NCBI RefSeq assembly: GCF_023093595.1
Contig: NZ_JALLIK010000110.1
Location: forward strand, 186,001 to 250,000
Direction of reading: 5' to 3'
From: Thauera aromatica_A
Lineage (GTDB): Bacteria > Pseudomonadota > Gammaproteobacteria > Burkholderiales > Rhodocyclaceae
Length of the DNA stretch: 64,000 bases
A program made the translations under genes and the position numbers. This document shows, in pieces, positions 1-9,100 of this stretch (positions within the stretch are counted from its first letter, which is position 1; each line of letters begins with the position of its first letter). Below the pieces are notes generated by a model. That model ran no database searches, had not been told where the DNA came from, and worked only from the letters and a program-made list of their open reading frames with translations.

Positions 1-279
1 GAAGCCGACGAAGGCCGGCATGATCGCGCCGAACACCATCACCAGGCCGTGCATGGTGGTGAGCTGGTTGAAGAACTCGGGCTGCACCACCTGCAGGCCG
101 GGCTGGAACAGCTCGGCGCGGATGGTCAGCGCCATCACCCCACCGGAGAGGAACATGACGAAGCTGAACACCAGGTACATCGTGCCGATGTCCTTGTGAT
201 TGGTGGTGGTGAGCCAGCGCATCAGGCCGCTGGGGCCGGTGTGAGGGGCGTGCAGCAGATCGTGCGGGGCGGCGGCCAT
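1..279 (-). CDS. ctaD: Cytochrome c oxidase subunit I, N-terminal part (cut by window edge)
   Basis: Only the first 93 codons are inside the window; the gene runs off the left edge. The protein begins MAAAPHDLLHAPHTGP and continues into the subunit I signature around TTNHKDIGTMYL, then a first membrane helix and an IRAELFQPG stretch followed by FNQLTTMHG. Together these identify the haem-copper oxidase catalytic subunit of the aa3 family. The ATG is preceded by AGGAGG at a good distance. It lies 47 bp downstream of coxB in the same direction, the usual ctaC-ctaD order. The haem and CuB ligands lie outside the window, so the oxidase subtype rests on the N-terminus and neighbour only. Confidence 0.93.
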   Translation of the reverse strand, partial: MAAAPHDLLHAPHTGPSGLMRWLTTTNHKDIGTMYLVFSFVMFLSGGVMALTIRAELFQPGLQVVQPEFFNQLTTMHGLVMVFGAIMPAFVGF

Positions 280-326
280 GCGGAAATCCTCCTGTCGGAT
301 GGCAGCGGGAGCAAAGCGGGGACGGC

Positions 327-1151
327 TCATCGCGGCGCCCGCGCCGCGTCCGCCAGCGCGCCGGGCGCGGCCTGCTGCGCCTGCACCCAGGCGCTGTAGC
401 GCTCGGCCGACACCACGTGCACTTCGATCGGCATGAAACCGTGGTCGCGCCCACACAGCTCGGCGCAGTTGCCGCGGAACACGCCTTCCCGGTCGGCGCG
501 GAACCAGGTATCGCGGATGAAGCCGGGAATGGCGTCCTGCTTGACGCCGAAGGCCGGCACCCACCACGAATGGATGACGTCGTTGGCGGTCAGCAGGACG
601 CGGACCTTCTTGCCCACCGGGACCACCAGCGGTTTGTCGACTTCCAGCAGATAGGCTTCGCCCTTCGGTGCGGTGCCTTCGATCTGGGCGCGCGGCGTAG
701 CCAGGCTGGAGAGGAAGCGGATGCCTTCGCCCTCGCCCTGGAGATAGTCGTAGCCCCACTTCCACTGGTAGCCGGTGGCCTTGATCGTGAGGTCGGGGTT
801 GGAGGTGTCCTTCATCTCGATCACGGTCTTCGTCGCCGGCCATGCCATGCCGAGCAGGATCAGCACCGGAACGATCGTCCACGCGATCTCGACCGCGGTG
901 TTCTCGTGGAAATTCGCCGCCACCGCGCCGCGCGACTTGCGGTGGCGGAACACCGCCCAGAACATCACGCCGAACACGCCGATGAAGATCAGCAGGCAGA
1001 TCACCAGCATCAGGGTGTGGAGGTCGTGGATCTGCGCAGCGATCGAGGTGACCGGCGCCGGGATGTTGTAGCGGGCGGGCAGATCCTGCGCGAGCGCCGG
1101 CGTCGCGGTCGCGATCGCGATCCAGCCTGCTGTGCGGCCTGCACATGTCAT
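327..1151 (-). CDS. ctaC: Cytochrome c oxidase subunit II
   Basis: Electron-entry subunit of aa3 oxidase, 274 aa. It has a short N-terminal signal-like segment ending TPALA-QD, two membrane helices (about 47-68 and 88-105) and a periplasmic cupredoxin domain. The CuA site is intact: His194, then Cys229-x-Glu231-x-Cys233-x3-His237 and Met240 (GNCAELCGRDHGFM). The aromatic YQWKWGYDY patch used for electron entry from cytochrome c is at 128-136. There is no C-terminal cytochrome c domain, so this is the classic aa3 form rather than a caa3 fusion. The start is an ATG behind GGGGGTG. An FNR-like palindrome lies about 85 bp upstream. Confidence 0.95.
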   Translation of the reverse strand: MTCAGRTAGWIAIATATPALAQDLPARYNIPAPVTSIAAQIHDLHTLMLVICLLIFIGVFGVMFWAVFRHRKSRGAVAANFHENTAVEIAWTIVPVLILLGMAWPATKTVIEMKDTSNPDLTIKATGYQWKWGYDYLQGEGEGIRFLSSLATPRAQIEGTAPKGEAYLLEVDKPLVVPVGKKVRVLLTANDVIHSWWVPAFGVKQDAIPGFIRDTWFRADREGVFRGNCAELCGRDHGFMPIEVHVVSAERYSAWVQAQQAAPGALADAARAPR

Positions 1152-1233
1152 GGCATCACCCCCAAGTCCGCTTCATTTTCGGCAGGTGCCAACGATGGTG
1201 CCATAGCGAAAATCATCGCTGCAACACGGTTTT

Positions 1234-1247
1234 TTGATAAAAGTCAA
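1234..1247. promoter_or_regulatory. FNR/Anr-type binding site upstream of coxB
   Basis: The sequence TTGATAAAAGTCAA matches the FNR/Anr consensus TTGAT-N4-ATCAA at nine of ten fixed positions. It lies in an AT-rich patch about 85 bp upstream of the coxB start, in the only non-coding gap over 300 bases (1152-1521). FNR-family proteins commonly repress low-affinity aa3 oxidases when oxygen is scarce; that role here is inferred. I saw no other clear regulatory motif in this gap. Confidence 0.55.
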
Positions 1248-1521
1248 TATAGTGCAGCGCACGATCTGCTAGCCCCCTCGAATCGCAAGGCTTCGGCAGG
1301 GCCATTCGGGGTTTTCCCATGGGTTTGTTTGCTGCATCGCAAAATCGATCTTTCCGGCATCCGCCCGGCCCCGCTCCACAATCGGCCGCGGCCGGATTAC
1401 CCTTGGCGCAAGCCACTACCGGAGCCTTGCCCTGGACCCCGCCGCCCTCCCCCTTGCCGCCTTCGACGCCTTCGATGCCGCCGCCGCCCTCGTCGGCGGC
1501 ATCGGCCTGTTCCTGATCGGC

Positions 1522-3135
1522 ATGCACATGCTCACCGAAGGGCTCAAGCTCGCCGCCGGCCGCGCCCTCCCCGCCCTGCTCGAGCGCGGCACCGCGACCC
1601 CGGCGCGCGGCCTCGCCGCCGGCATGCTGATGACCGCGGCGGTGCAGTCATCGACCGCGGTGACGGTCGCCAGCATCGGCTTCGTCAACACCGGCCTGCT
1701 GTCGCTGAAGAACGCGATGTGGGTGATCTTCGGCTCCAACGTCGGCACCACGATGAACGCCTGGCTGGTGGCGGCGCTCGGCTTCAGCTTCAGGATCGAG
1801 TCCTTCGCCCTGCCCTTCGTCGGCGTCGGCGCGGTGCTGATGCTGGCCGCGCGCAGCGTGCGCCCGCGCGCACTGGGCCAGGCCCTGTCCGGCTTCGGCG
1901 TGCTGTTCCTCGGCATCGATGTGCTCAAGGACGCCTTCTCCGGCTTCGGCGCGGCGATCAGCCTGCAGGACTACGTGCTGCCGGGGGTGGCGGGCTGGCT
2001 GACCCTGGTCGCCATCGGCGCCGTGCTGACGGTGCTGATGCAGGCCTCGGGCGCGGTCATCGCACTCATCATCACCGCCGCGCAGGGCGGGCTGATGTCG
2101 GTGGAGGCGGCCTGCGCGATGGTGATCGGGACCAACATCGGCACCACCTCGACCGCCATCCTGTCGGCGATCGGCGCCACCTCCAGCGCCCGCCGCCTGG
2201 CCGCCGCCCACGTCATGTTCAACCTCGTCACCGGCAGCGTCGCGCTGCTGATGCTGCCGCTGCTGATCGGTCTGCTCGGACTGCTGCGCACATGGTTCGA
2301 GCAGCCGGCGACGCCGGCGGTGACGGTGGCGATGTTCCACACCGCATTCAACCTCCTCGGCGTGCTGCTGATGGTGGTGCTGGCCGCGCCGATGCTGCGC
2401 TTCCTGTCGCGCCGGTTCCGCAGCCAGGAAGAGGAAATCGCCCGCCCCCGCCACCTCGACCCGCCTTCGCTGGCCGTGCCCGACCTCGCCCTCCATGCCC
2501 TGCGCCAGGAGCTGGGCCGCACTCAGTCCTTCGCCACCACCGCGCTGACGGCGGTGGCCCGGGTTCCGCCCGACGCGCCCTGGATCGAGCGCCAGGCATC
2601 GACGCTGGACACCCTCGCCCCGGCGATCACCGCCTACATCGGCAAGCTCGGCAGCGCGACCCTGCCGGCGGCGCTGGTCGAAGCCCTCGCCCACAGCCTG
2701 CGCACCCTGCAGTACCAGGAAAACGCGGTCGCCGCGGTGCGCCAGGCCGGCAGCCTGGGCGCGACCCTGGGCGCCGCGCCCGGCGCCGCTCTCGACGCGG
2801 CCGTCACCGCCTTCCGCCAGGCGGTGGCGGCACTCGCAATGAGCGCCGATGCGAGCCGCGGTGAATTCAGCGCCGCCGCGGTCGATGTCCTGCTGGAGGA
2901 CGTCGAAGCACGCTACCAGGCGCTCAAGGAAGCGCTGCTGCTGCACGGCGCGCACGCCCGTCTCGACATCGCCACCATGCAGGACTGGCTGCGCCTGGCC
3001 AGCCTGCAGCGGCGCGCCACCGAGCAGGTGGCCAAGGCCGCACGCATGCTGGCGGTGCTCGACGGCGACCTGAGCCCGCAGCAGGCCGCGGAAGCAAACG
3101 CCGTCGATGACGGCAACGGCCACCCCGACAGCTGA
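1522..3135 (+). CDS. Na+/phosphate cotransporter-like protein with C-terminal PhoU-like domain
   Basis: Inner-membrane protein of the NptA/YjbB family (Na/Pi cotransporter II), 537 aa from the first ATG. The family's duplicated motif is visible as AAVQSSTAVTV near residues 38-48 and LMQASGAVIALI near 170-182, each followed by a GTNIGTT-like motif (GSNVGTTMNA, GTNIGTTSTA). About eight membrane helices fill residues 1-305; the remaining 230 residues are helical and PhoU-like. The first ATG falls inside the first conserved helix: the family sequence GGIGLFLIG is encoded in frame just upstream. No upstream ATG, GTG or TTG exists before the stop at 1270, but a CTG at 1432 sits 7 nt after GGAG, giving L(M)DPAALPL. 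The true start may be that CTG. Substrate is inferred from family. Confidence 0.85.
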   Translation: MHMLTEGLKLAAGRALPALLERGTATPARGLAAGMLMTAAVQSSTAVTVASIGFVNTGLLSLKNAMWVIFGSNVGTTMNAWLVAALGFSFRIESFALPFVGVGAVLMLAARSVRPRALGQALSGFGVLFLGIDVLKDAFSGFGAAISLQDYVLPGVAGWLTLVAIGAVLTVLMQASGAVIALIITAAQGGLMSVEAACAMVIGTNIGTTSTAILSAIGATSSARRLAAAHVMFNLVTGSVALLMLPLLIGLLGLLRTWFEQPATPAVTVAMFHTAFNLLGVLLMVVLAAPMLRFLSRRFRSQEEEIARPRHLDPPSLAVPDLALHALRQELGRTQSFATTALTAVARVPPDAPWIERQASTLDTLAPAITAYIGKLGSATLPAALVEALAHSLRTLQYQENAVAAVRQAGSLGATLGAAPGAALDAAVTAFRQAVAALAMSADASRGEFSAAAVDVLLEDVEARYQALKEALLLHGAHARLDIATMQDWLRLASLQRRATEQVAKAARMLAVLDGDLSPQQAAEANAVDDGNGHPDS

Positions 3136-3239
3136 GAGGGGGCGGCGGCACTGCGACGCCGGCCAGGCGGATGACCTTTCCTGCGGCGGCGGGGAACTCC
3201 GGCGCGCGCGGGAGCGACCGGGATGCGCCGGGACAGCGC

Positions 3240-3245
3240 TAGAAT
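3240..3245 (+). promoter_or_regulatory. Putative -10 element of recQ
   Basis: TAGAAT lies 7 nt before the ATG at 3253. A transcript from it would begin at or next to the start codon, i.e. a leaderless mRNA. No good -35 hexamer is seen at 16-18 bp. No Shine-Dalgarno precedes either candidate ATG, which is consistent with leaderless initiation but not proof. Confidence 0.3.
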
Positions 3246-3252
3246 GCGGCCC

Positions 3253-5103
3253 ATGTTTGCCGACACTCCCTCCCCGCCGCCGCCGGCCGACGGCGGCCGC
3301 GCCCAGCAGGTCCTCGCCCACGTTTTCGGCTATTCCGCCTTCCGCGGCGAGCAGCAGGCGATCGTCGAACACGTCGCCGCCGGCGGCGACGCCCTGGTGC
3401 TGATGCCCACCGGCGGCGGCAAGTCGCTGTGCTACCAGATTCCGGCGCTGCTGCGCGACGGCACGGCGATCGTGGTGTCGCCGCTGATCGCGCTGATGCA
3501 GGACCAGGTCAGCGCGCTGGTCGAAGCCGGAGTGAAGGCCGCATTCCTCAACTCCAGCCAGGACGCCGACACCGCGCGCGCGGTGGAGCGCGCGGCGTAC
3601 ATGGGCGAGCTCGACCTGCTCTACGTCGCCCCCGAGCGCCTGATGACGCCGCGCTTCCTCGACCAGCTCGACCATCTGCGCGATACCCACCGCCTGGCGC
3701 TGTTCGCGATCGACGAGGCGCACTGCGTGTCGCAGTGGGGGCACGACTTCCGCCCCGAGTACCTGCAGCTGTCGATCCTGCCCGAGCGCTATCCGGCGAT
3801 TCCGCGCATCGCCCTGACCGCCACCGCCGACCGCCAGACGCGCGAGGAAATCGCCCAGCGCCTGAACCTCACCCACGCGCGCCGCTTCGTCTCCAGCTTC
3901 GACCGCCCCAACATCCGCTACACGATCGTCGACAAGGACGACCCGCGCCGCCAGCTGCTCGCCTTCATCCGCGAGGAATGTCCGGGACAGGCCGGCATCG
4001 TCTATTGCCTGTCGCGGCGCAAGGTCGAGGAAACCGCGGCCTGGCTGCGCGAGCATGGCATCAACGCCCTGCCCTACCACGCCGGCATGACGCAGGAGAT
4101 CCGCGCCGAGCACCAGACGCGCTTCCTGCGCGAGGACGGCTTGGTGATGGTGGCGACGATCGCCTTCGGCATGGGGATCGACAAGCCCGACGTGCGCTTC
4201 GTCGCCCATCTCGACCTGCCGCGCTCGATCGAAGGTTATTACCAGGAAACCGGCCGTGCCGGGCGCGACGGCCTGCCGGCGCAGGCGTGGATGGCGTGGG
4301 GGGCGCAGGACGTGGTCCAGCAGCGGCGGATGATCGACGAGTCGGAGGCGAGCGAGGAGTTCAAGCGCCTGGCGCGCAACCGCCTCGAGGTGCTGGTCGG
4401 CCTGGTCGAGGCGACGACCTGCCGCCGCCAGCACCTGCTCGCCTACTTCGGCGAGGACTCCGCCCCCTGCGGCAACTGCGACAACTGCCTCTCCCCGCCG
4501 CAGACCTGGGATGCCACCGAGGCCGCGCGCAAGGCCTTGAGCTGCGTCTATCGCACCGGCCAGCGCTACGGCGCCGGCCACCTGATCGACGTGCTGCGCG
4601 GCGAGCTGACCGACAAGGTGATCGAGCGCGGCCACCAGGCCATCACCACCTTCGGCATCGGCAGCGAACTCGACGAGAAGCGCTGGCGCACGGTGTTCCG
4701 CCAGCTGGTGGCGCGCGAGCTGGTCGCCGTCGACCACGAGCGCTACAACGCGCTGCGCCTGACCGACGCCGCCCGCCCGCTGCTGCGCGGCGAGGCCGGA
4801 TTCCACCTGCGCCTGGAGCGCGAACGCAGCCGTTCGCGCAGCCGCCGGCGCGCCGCGACCCCGATGGACATCCCGGGCGGCATTCCGACCACGCTCTTCG
4901 ACCGCCTGCGCGCCTGGCGTGCGGCCACCGCGAAGGAGCGCAACGTGCCCGCCTACGTCGTGTTCCAGGACGCCACCCTGCGCGAGATCGCGATCGCCCG
5001 GCCACGCTCGCAGGGCGAACTGGCCGGGATCAGCGGCATCGGTGACCGCAAGCGCGAAACCTACGGCGAAGCGATCCTGGACATCGTCGCCACAACCCGC
5101 TGA
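3253..5103 (+). CDS. recQ: ATP-dependent DNA helicase RecQ
   Basis: 3'-5' SF2 helicase of recombination and fork repair, 616 aa. Walker A is MPTGGGKS (about 51-58), DEAH at 154-157 followed by CVSQWGHDFRPEY, and the second RecA lobe carries IAFGMGIDKPDVRFV and QETGRAGRDG. The zinc site of the RQC domain is visible as C-RRQ...CGNCDNC. A winged helix and a C-terminal HRDC domain (roughly the last 75 residues) follow, matching E. coli RecQ architecture and length. I chose ATG 3253 (MFADTPS) over two in-frame upstream ATGs (3223, 3244) because the upstream residues are low-complexity and a -10-like TAGAAT overlaps ATG 3244. Confidence 0.96.
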   Translation: MFADTPSPPPPADGGRAQQVLAHVFGYSAFRGEQQAIVEHVAAGGDALVLMPTGGGKSLCYQIPALLRDGTAIVVSPLIALMQDQVSALVEAGVKAAFLNSSQDADTARAVERAAYMGELDLLYVAPERLMTPRFLDQLDHLRDTHRLALFAIDEAHCVSQWGHDFRPEYLQLSILPERYPAIPRIALTATADRQTREEIAQRLNLTHARRFVSSFDRPNIRYTIVDKDDPRRQLLAFIREECPGQAGIVYCLSRRKVEETAAWLREHGINALPYHAGMTQEIRAEHQTRFLREDGLVMVATIAFGMGIDKPDVRFVAHLDLPRSIEGYYQETGRAGRDGLPAQAWMAWGAQDVVQQRRMIDESEASEEFKRLARNRLEVLVGLVEATTCRRQHLLAYFGEDSAPCGNCDNCLSPPQTWDATEAARKALSCVYRTGQRYGAGHLIDVLRGELTDKVIERGHQAITTFGIGSELDEKRWRTVFRQLVARELVAVDHERYNALRLTDAARPLLRGEAGFHLRLERERSRSRSRRRAATPMDIPGGIPTTLFDRLRAWRAATAKERNVPAYVVFQDATLREIAIARPRSQGELAGISGIGDRKRETYGEAILDIVATTR

Positions 5104-5106
5104 ACA

Positions 5107-5133
5107 CGCCCGCCGGGCAGGCCCGGGCGGGCG
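5107..5133. terminator. GC-rich hairpin between convergent recQ and FKBP genes
   Basis: CGCCCGCC-GGG...CCC-GGGCGGGCG forms a long GC stem between the two convergent stop codons, with one bulged G. Neither strand has a following T-run, so it may stop transcription only weakly or with Rho. Confidence 0.35.
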
Positions 5134-5140
5134 GCGGAGC

Positions 5141-5488
5141 TTACAGCACTTTCAGCAGCTCGACTTCAAACACCAGGGTGGCATTGGGCGGAATCACGCC
5201 GCCGGCGCCGCGGGTGCCGTAGCCCAGCTCGGGCGGAATGGTCAGCTTGCGCCGGCCGCCGACCTGCATACCCTGCACGCCTTCGTCCCAGCCGCGGATG
5301 ACGTGGCCGGCGCCGAGCGGGAAGTGGAAGGGGTCGTTGCGATCCTTGCTGGAGTCGAACTTGCGCCCGTCGGTCAGCCAGCCGGTGTAGTGCACCGCGA
5401 CCATCTTGCCTTGTTCGGCGGTGTCGCCGCTGCCGAGCTCGAGCTCTTCGATGACGAGGCCGCTGGCGGTGGTGGTGGTCTGGGTCAT
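5141..5488 (-). CDS. FKBP-type peptidyl-prolyl cis-trans isomerase
   Basis: Small cytoplasmic single-domain FKBP, 115 aa, with no signal peptide. Active-site and drug-pocket residues are visible in VHYTGWL, KFDSSKDR, PFHFPLGAGHVIRGWDEG and GYGTRGAGGVIPPNATL. It catalyses prolyl isomerisation and probably acts as a folding helper. It is the last gene of the run trpC-tamB-msrA-FKBP and ends convergently with recQ. The start is ATG with a purine-rich GGAG-like stretch just upstream. Confidence 0.94.
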   Translation of the reverse strand: MTQTTTTASGLVIEELELGSGDTAEQGKMVAVHYTGWLTDGRKFDSSKDRNDPFHFPLGAGHVIRGWDEGVQGMQVGGRRKLTIPPELGYGTRGAGGVIPPNATLVFEVELLKVL

Positions 5489-5524
5489 GCCTGTTTCTCC
5501 TGGGGTTGGTCGAGGGGGAGGATT

Positions 5525-6091
5525 CTACCTGCTGGGGTTGCGGCGGCGGGCGGCGAAGCGCTCGCGGAACTTCGCGATCTTGGGCGCGACCACGTACTGG
5601 CAGTAGGGCTGGTCGCTGTTGCCGGCATAGTAGTCGTGGTGCTCGGGCTCGGCCATCCAGAACTTCGGCGCAGGTTCGACCCGGGTCGCGATCGCCTTCG
5701 GGAACAGGCGCCGCTCGCCCATCTCCTCGATCAGCGCGAGCGCGGTGTGGAGCTGCTCCTCGCTGGTGACGAAGATCACCGAGCGGTATTGCGGGCCGAT
5801 GTCGTTGCCCTGGCGGTCGACGCTGGTCGGATCGTGGATCGCGAAGAAGATCTCGAGCAGCTCGCGGTAGCTGCGCCGCGCCGGGTCGAACTCGATGCGC
5901 ACGACTTCGGCGTGACCGGTGCCGCCGGCGCAGACCTGGCGGTAGTCGGGCAGCTCGACGTGGCCGCCGCAGTAACCGGGCACCACGGTGACGACGCCTT
6001 CGACGTCCTTGAACACCGCCTCCAGGCACCAGAAGCAGCCGCCGCCGAGGATTGCGGTTTCGAGTACGGGGTCTTGCCGGATTTCACTCAT
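5525..6091 (-). CDS. msrA: Peptide-methionine (S)-S-oxide reductase MsrA
   Basis: Repairs oxidised methionine by reducing the S-sulfoxide. The 188-aa protein has the catalytic motif GGCFWCLE (Cys19), PGYCGGH, the conserved GTGHAEVVRIEFDP and, near the end, HHDYYAGN. The C-terminus carries a further Cys (QPYCQY) that can serve as resolving cysteine. I chose ATG 6091 (MSEIRQDP) because GGAG lies 9 nt upstream; an in-frame ATG five codons earlier (6106) overlaps that GGAG. It sits 23 bp after tamB and 36 bp before the FKBP gene. MsrB is not in the window. Confidence 0.95.
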   Translation of the reverse strand: MSEIRQDPVLETAILGGGCFWCLEAVFKDVEGVVTVVPGYCGGHVELPDYRQVCAGGTGHAEVVRIEFDPARRSYRELLEIFFAIHDPTSVDRQGNDIGPQYRSVIFVTSEEQLHTALALIEEMGERRLFPKAIATRVEPAPKFWMAEPEHHDYYAGNSDQPYCQYVVAPKIAKFRERFAARRRNPSR

Positions 6092-6114
6092 CGGAATGGA
6101 CTCCATGCACAGGT

Positions 6115-9100
6115 TCAGCGGAAGGAGAAACCGTAACTCAAATCGAGCGCGGTGTCGGTGCCGCCGCGCACGATCACCGACACCCGGCGCGACAGCTGGT
6201 AGCTCAGCTTGACCAGGGTCGCCGCCCCGCCCAGGCTCTGCTCGAAGGACAGGAACAGGTCCGGCCCGAGGCGCTTGCCCAGGCTCAGCACCTGGCCGCT
6301 CACCGAAGGGCCGGCGGCGATCGTCGAGCCGCTGCCGACGACCCGGCTGCTGGGCGCGCGCGCGGTGCTGGTGAGCTCGCCCTGGCCGATCGAGAACGCG
6401 TCGAAGCCCAGGCTGCGCGACAGCTCTTCGGTCATGCCGCCGCCGGGGCCGCCGAGCAGGGCCGCGGCCGCCGGCAGCAACAATCCGAGGTCGGCGCCCG
6501 AAGCGGCGTCGGGCGCACGCCCGAGCACGATCCAGGAGAGCTTCTCGGGGTCGGGAACGTCGGGCTCGGACACCAGCCGCACCTGCGGCCGCCGGGCGCT
6601 GCCGCTGACCGCGACGCCGGCCTCCACCGCCAGCCCCTTGCGCAGGGCGACGATATCGAGCCCGGGGGCATCGAGCGGTCCCTGGAAGTTGACCGTGCCG
6701 CGCTCGATCACCAGGCGCTGGCCATAGCCGCGATAGCTGCCGCCGACGGTGGAGATCGTCCCCACCGCCGACAGCGGGCGCTCGGGGTCGAGGCGGACGC
6801 GCAACTCGCCGGCGAGCCGGGTTTCCAGGCCCAGCGCCGACAGGTAGAGCGCCTCGCCCAGGCCGACGCGGACGTCGGCGGTGACGGCGAACGCGCCGCT
6901 GCCGGCCGGCGGGTCGCGGCCGAGGACGACGACGTCGTCGGACAGGCTCGGCGGCGGCGACTCGGCGAACTCGAGATAGCCAGCGTCGGCCTCGAAGCCG
7001 GCCTCCAGCGCCAGCGAACTCCAGCTGCTGCGCGCGGTACCGCGGCCCGACAACAGCATCCAGCGGTCTTCGCGCTGCAACAGCGGCAGACGGTCGGCCT
7101 CGAAGCGGAAGTCGCCCGCGCCACTGTCGAGCGCGATCTCGCCGCGGGCGGTGAAGCGGCCGGGAGTGGCGGTGAGGCGCTCGAAGGGAATGCGGCGGTC
7201 GCGCAGGCGCACCCGGTTGGGCGAGACGAACGCGAGCCGCGTCAGGCGCAGGCGGTCGTCGTCGAAGTCGAGGTCGAACTCGCCACCGGACAGGATCAGG
7301 CCCTGGTCGATCAGGGTGAAGCCGAGCTCGCGGCCCTGGAGGGTGCCGCTGGCGCGCGGCGCGGCAAGCGTGCCGGCGATTTCGAAGCGGCCGTCGATGC
7401 GCCCGGCGGTGTCGACGTTCTCGCGCACGAGCCGGCCCAGCCAGGCGATGGAAGGCATGTCGAGGCGGGCCGCAGCGCGGACCGGAGTCTCGGGCGGCAC
7501 GCTCCAGCGGCCGTCGGCGCTGCGCCGGGCATTCAGGGCGGCTTCGCCGTGGACGCGGCCGAACTCGCGGCCGCGCACGTCCACCGTCAGGTCCAGGCGC
7601 TCGCCGCGCGCCGCGAGCACGGCGTCGAGCCGCTCCAGGCCGAGCCGGGTGCGGATCTCGCCTTCGACGCTGAGGTCGCCCGATTCGCGGAACAGGCGCG
7701 CCTCGCCAGCGAGCGTGCGCCCCATTTTCAGGTCCCAGCGCGCGCCCAGGGTCAGCGGGTCGGCATTGCGCCGCGGACGGCCGTCGGCGCGCTTCGAGTC
7801 CGGCGCCAGCACCAGGCCGCTGAGTTCGCCGCGCAGCACGGTTGCGGCCGGCGACCATGCCGTCTCGAGCAGGCGGATGCGGCCGCGGCTGCCGGCGTCG
7901 ATCTCGGCCGCGCCCAGCATCACGCCGTCGGCGGCCAGTTCGAGCGCGGCCGGAGCCGCCAGGCGGGCGGTGAACGCCTGCGCCGGACCGGCGGGTTGCG
8001 GGCCGGCGGGTTCGGCGCCGGCGAGTTCGAGCGCGGCAAGCTCGCCGGCCCAGCGCAGGCGCGGGCCTGCGCCGATCCCGCCCTGCAGCACCAGGCGCAC
8101 GCTGGCGCCCGGATCGTCGCGCCCGGCGCCGCCGGGCGCGACCGCGCTGAGTTCGAGACGGTGGCGCGCGCGCGTGCCCTCGGCGCCGAGGCGGGCGTGT
8201 TCGATCCAGTCGGACTGGGGCCGGCCGTCGTCCCCGGCGCCGGCGGGGCCGAGCCCGGACAGGCCGAGCGCGAGCGCGAAGGAGCCGTCGATGCCGGCAT
8301 CGAGCCGCGCACTGCCGTTGATTCCCGCCAGGCGCAGCTCGCCCGGCAGCACCAGGTCTTCGCCGAAGAACTGCAGCTCGCCATTGGGCGCATCGAGCGT
8401 GCCGCCCACCCGCCCCTCGGCCGCGGCGCGCCCGCCGAGGCCGAAGCCGAGCGCGCCCAGCGCCGGCGCATCGAGGCGCAGCGCCAGGTTGTCGTGCGCG
8501 GCGCCGAGCGCACCGTCCGCTTCGACGGTGTTGCCCGCCAGCCGGGCGGCGAGACGCACTTCCGGCAGGCGACCGCCTTCGAGGCGCAGGCGGCCTTCGC
8601 CGCTGAGCGGGCGGCCGTCGAGGACGCTGTCGTGGATGCGGAACTGCAGCGTCGCCGCCTGCGGCAGGCCGGCCGCCGGCAGTTCGGCGGCGGCCTCCAG
8701 GTCGAGGTTCAGGCGCGCGGATGGGGCCGCGGTGGACAGTGCGCGCGGATCGATGCCGGCAAGCGCGAGTGCGGCCACGATCCGGCCGGAGTCGGAGCCG
8801 GAGTCGGAGCCGGAGTCGGAGCCGGAGTCGGAGTGGGCGTCGGCAGCCGCAGGCGGCGCGGCACCTGCGCCCTCGCCCTCCCCGCCTGCCCTGGCCGCCG
8901 CGGGCGGTTGCCAGGCGACCCGCCCGGTGATCCGCCCCGCGCCCGCCAGGCGGAGGTCGAGGGCATCGAGGGCGATCTCTTCGCGGCGCCAGTCGAGCAC
9001 CGCGGAAAGGCTTTCCAGCGGAATGCCCCCGGCATCGGCCGCGGCAGGCCGGCGGTTATGCACACGGATCGGCCCGGCGAGCCGCCCCACGGGCAGCCCT

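Noticed and set aside
1648..4806. Minus-strand open frame of about 1050 codons
   Set aside because: Antisense shadow of the Na/Pi transporter and recQ genes, no plausible start signal or domain.
8788..8835. Possible CRISPR-like repeat array
   Set aside because: Units are directly adjacent without spacers and in frame within tamB.
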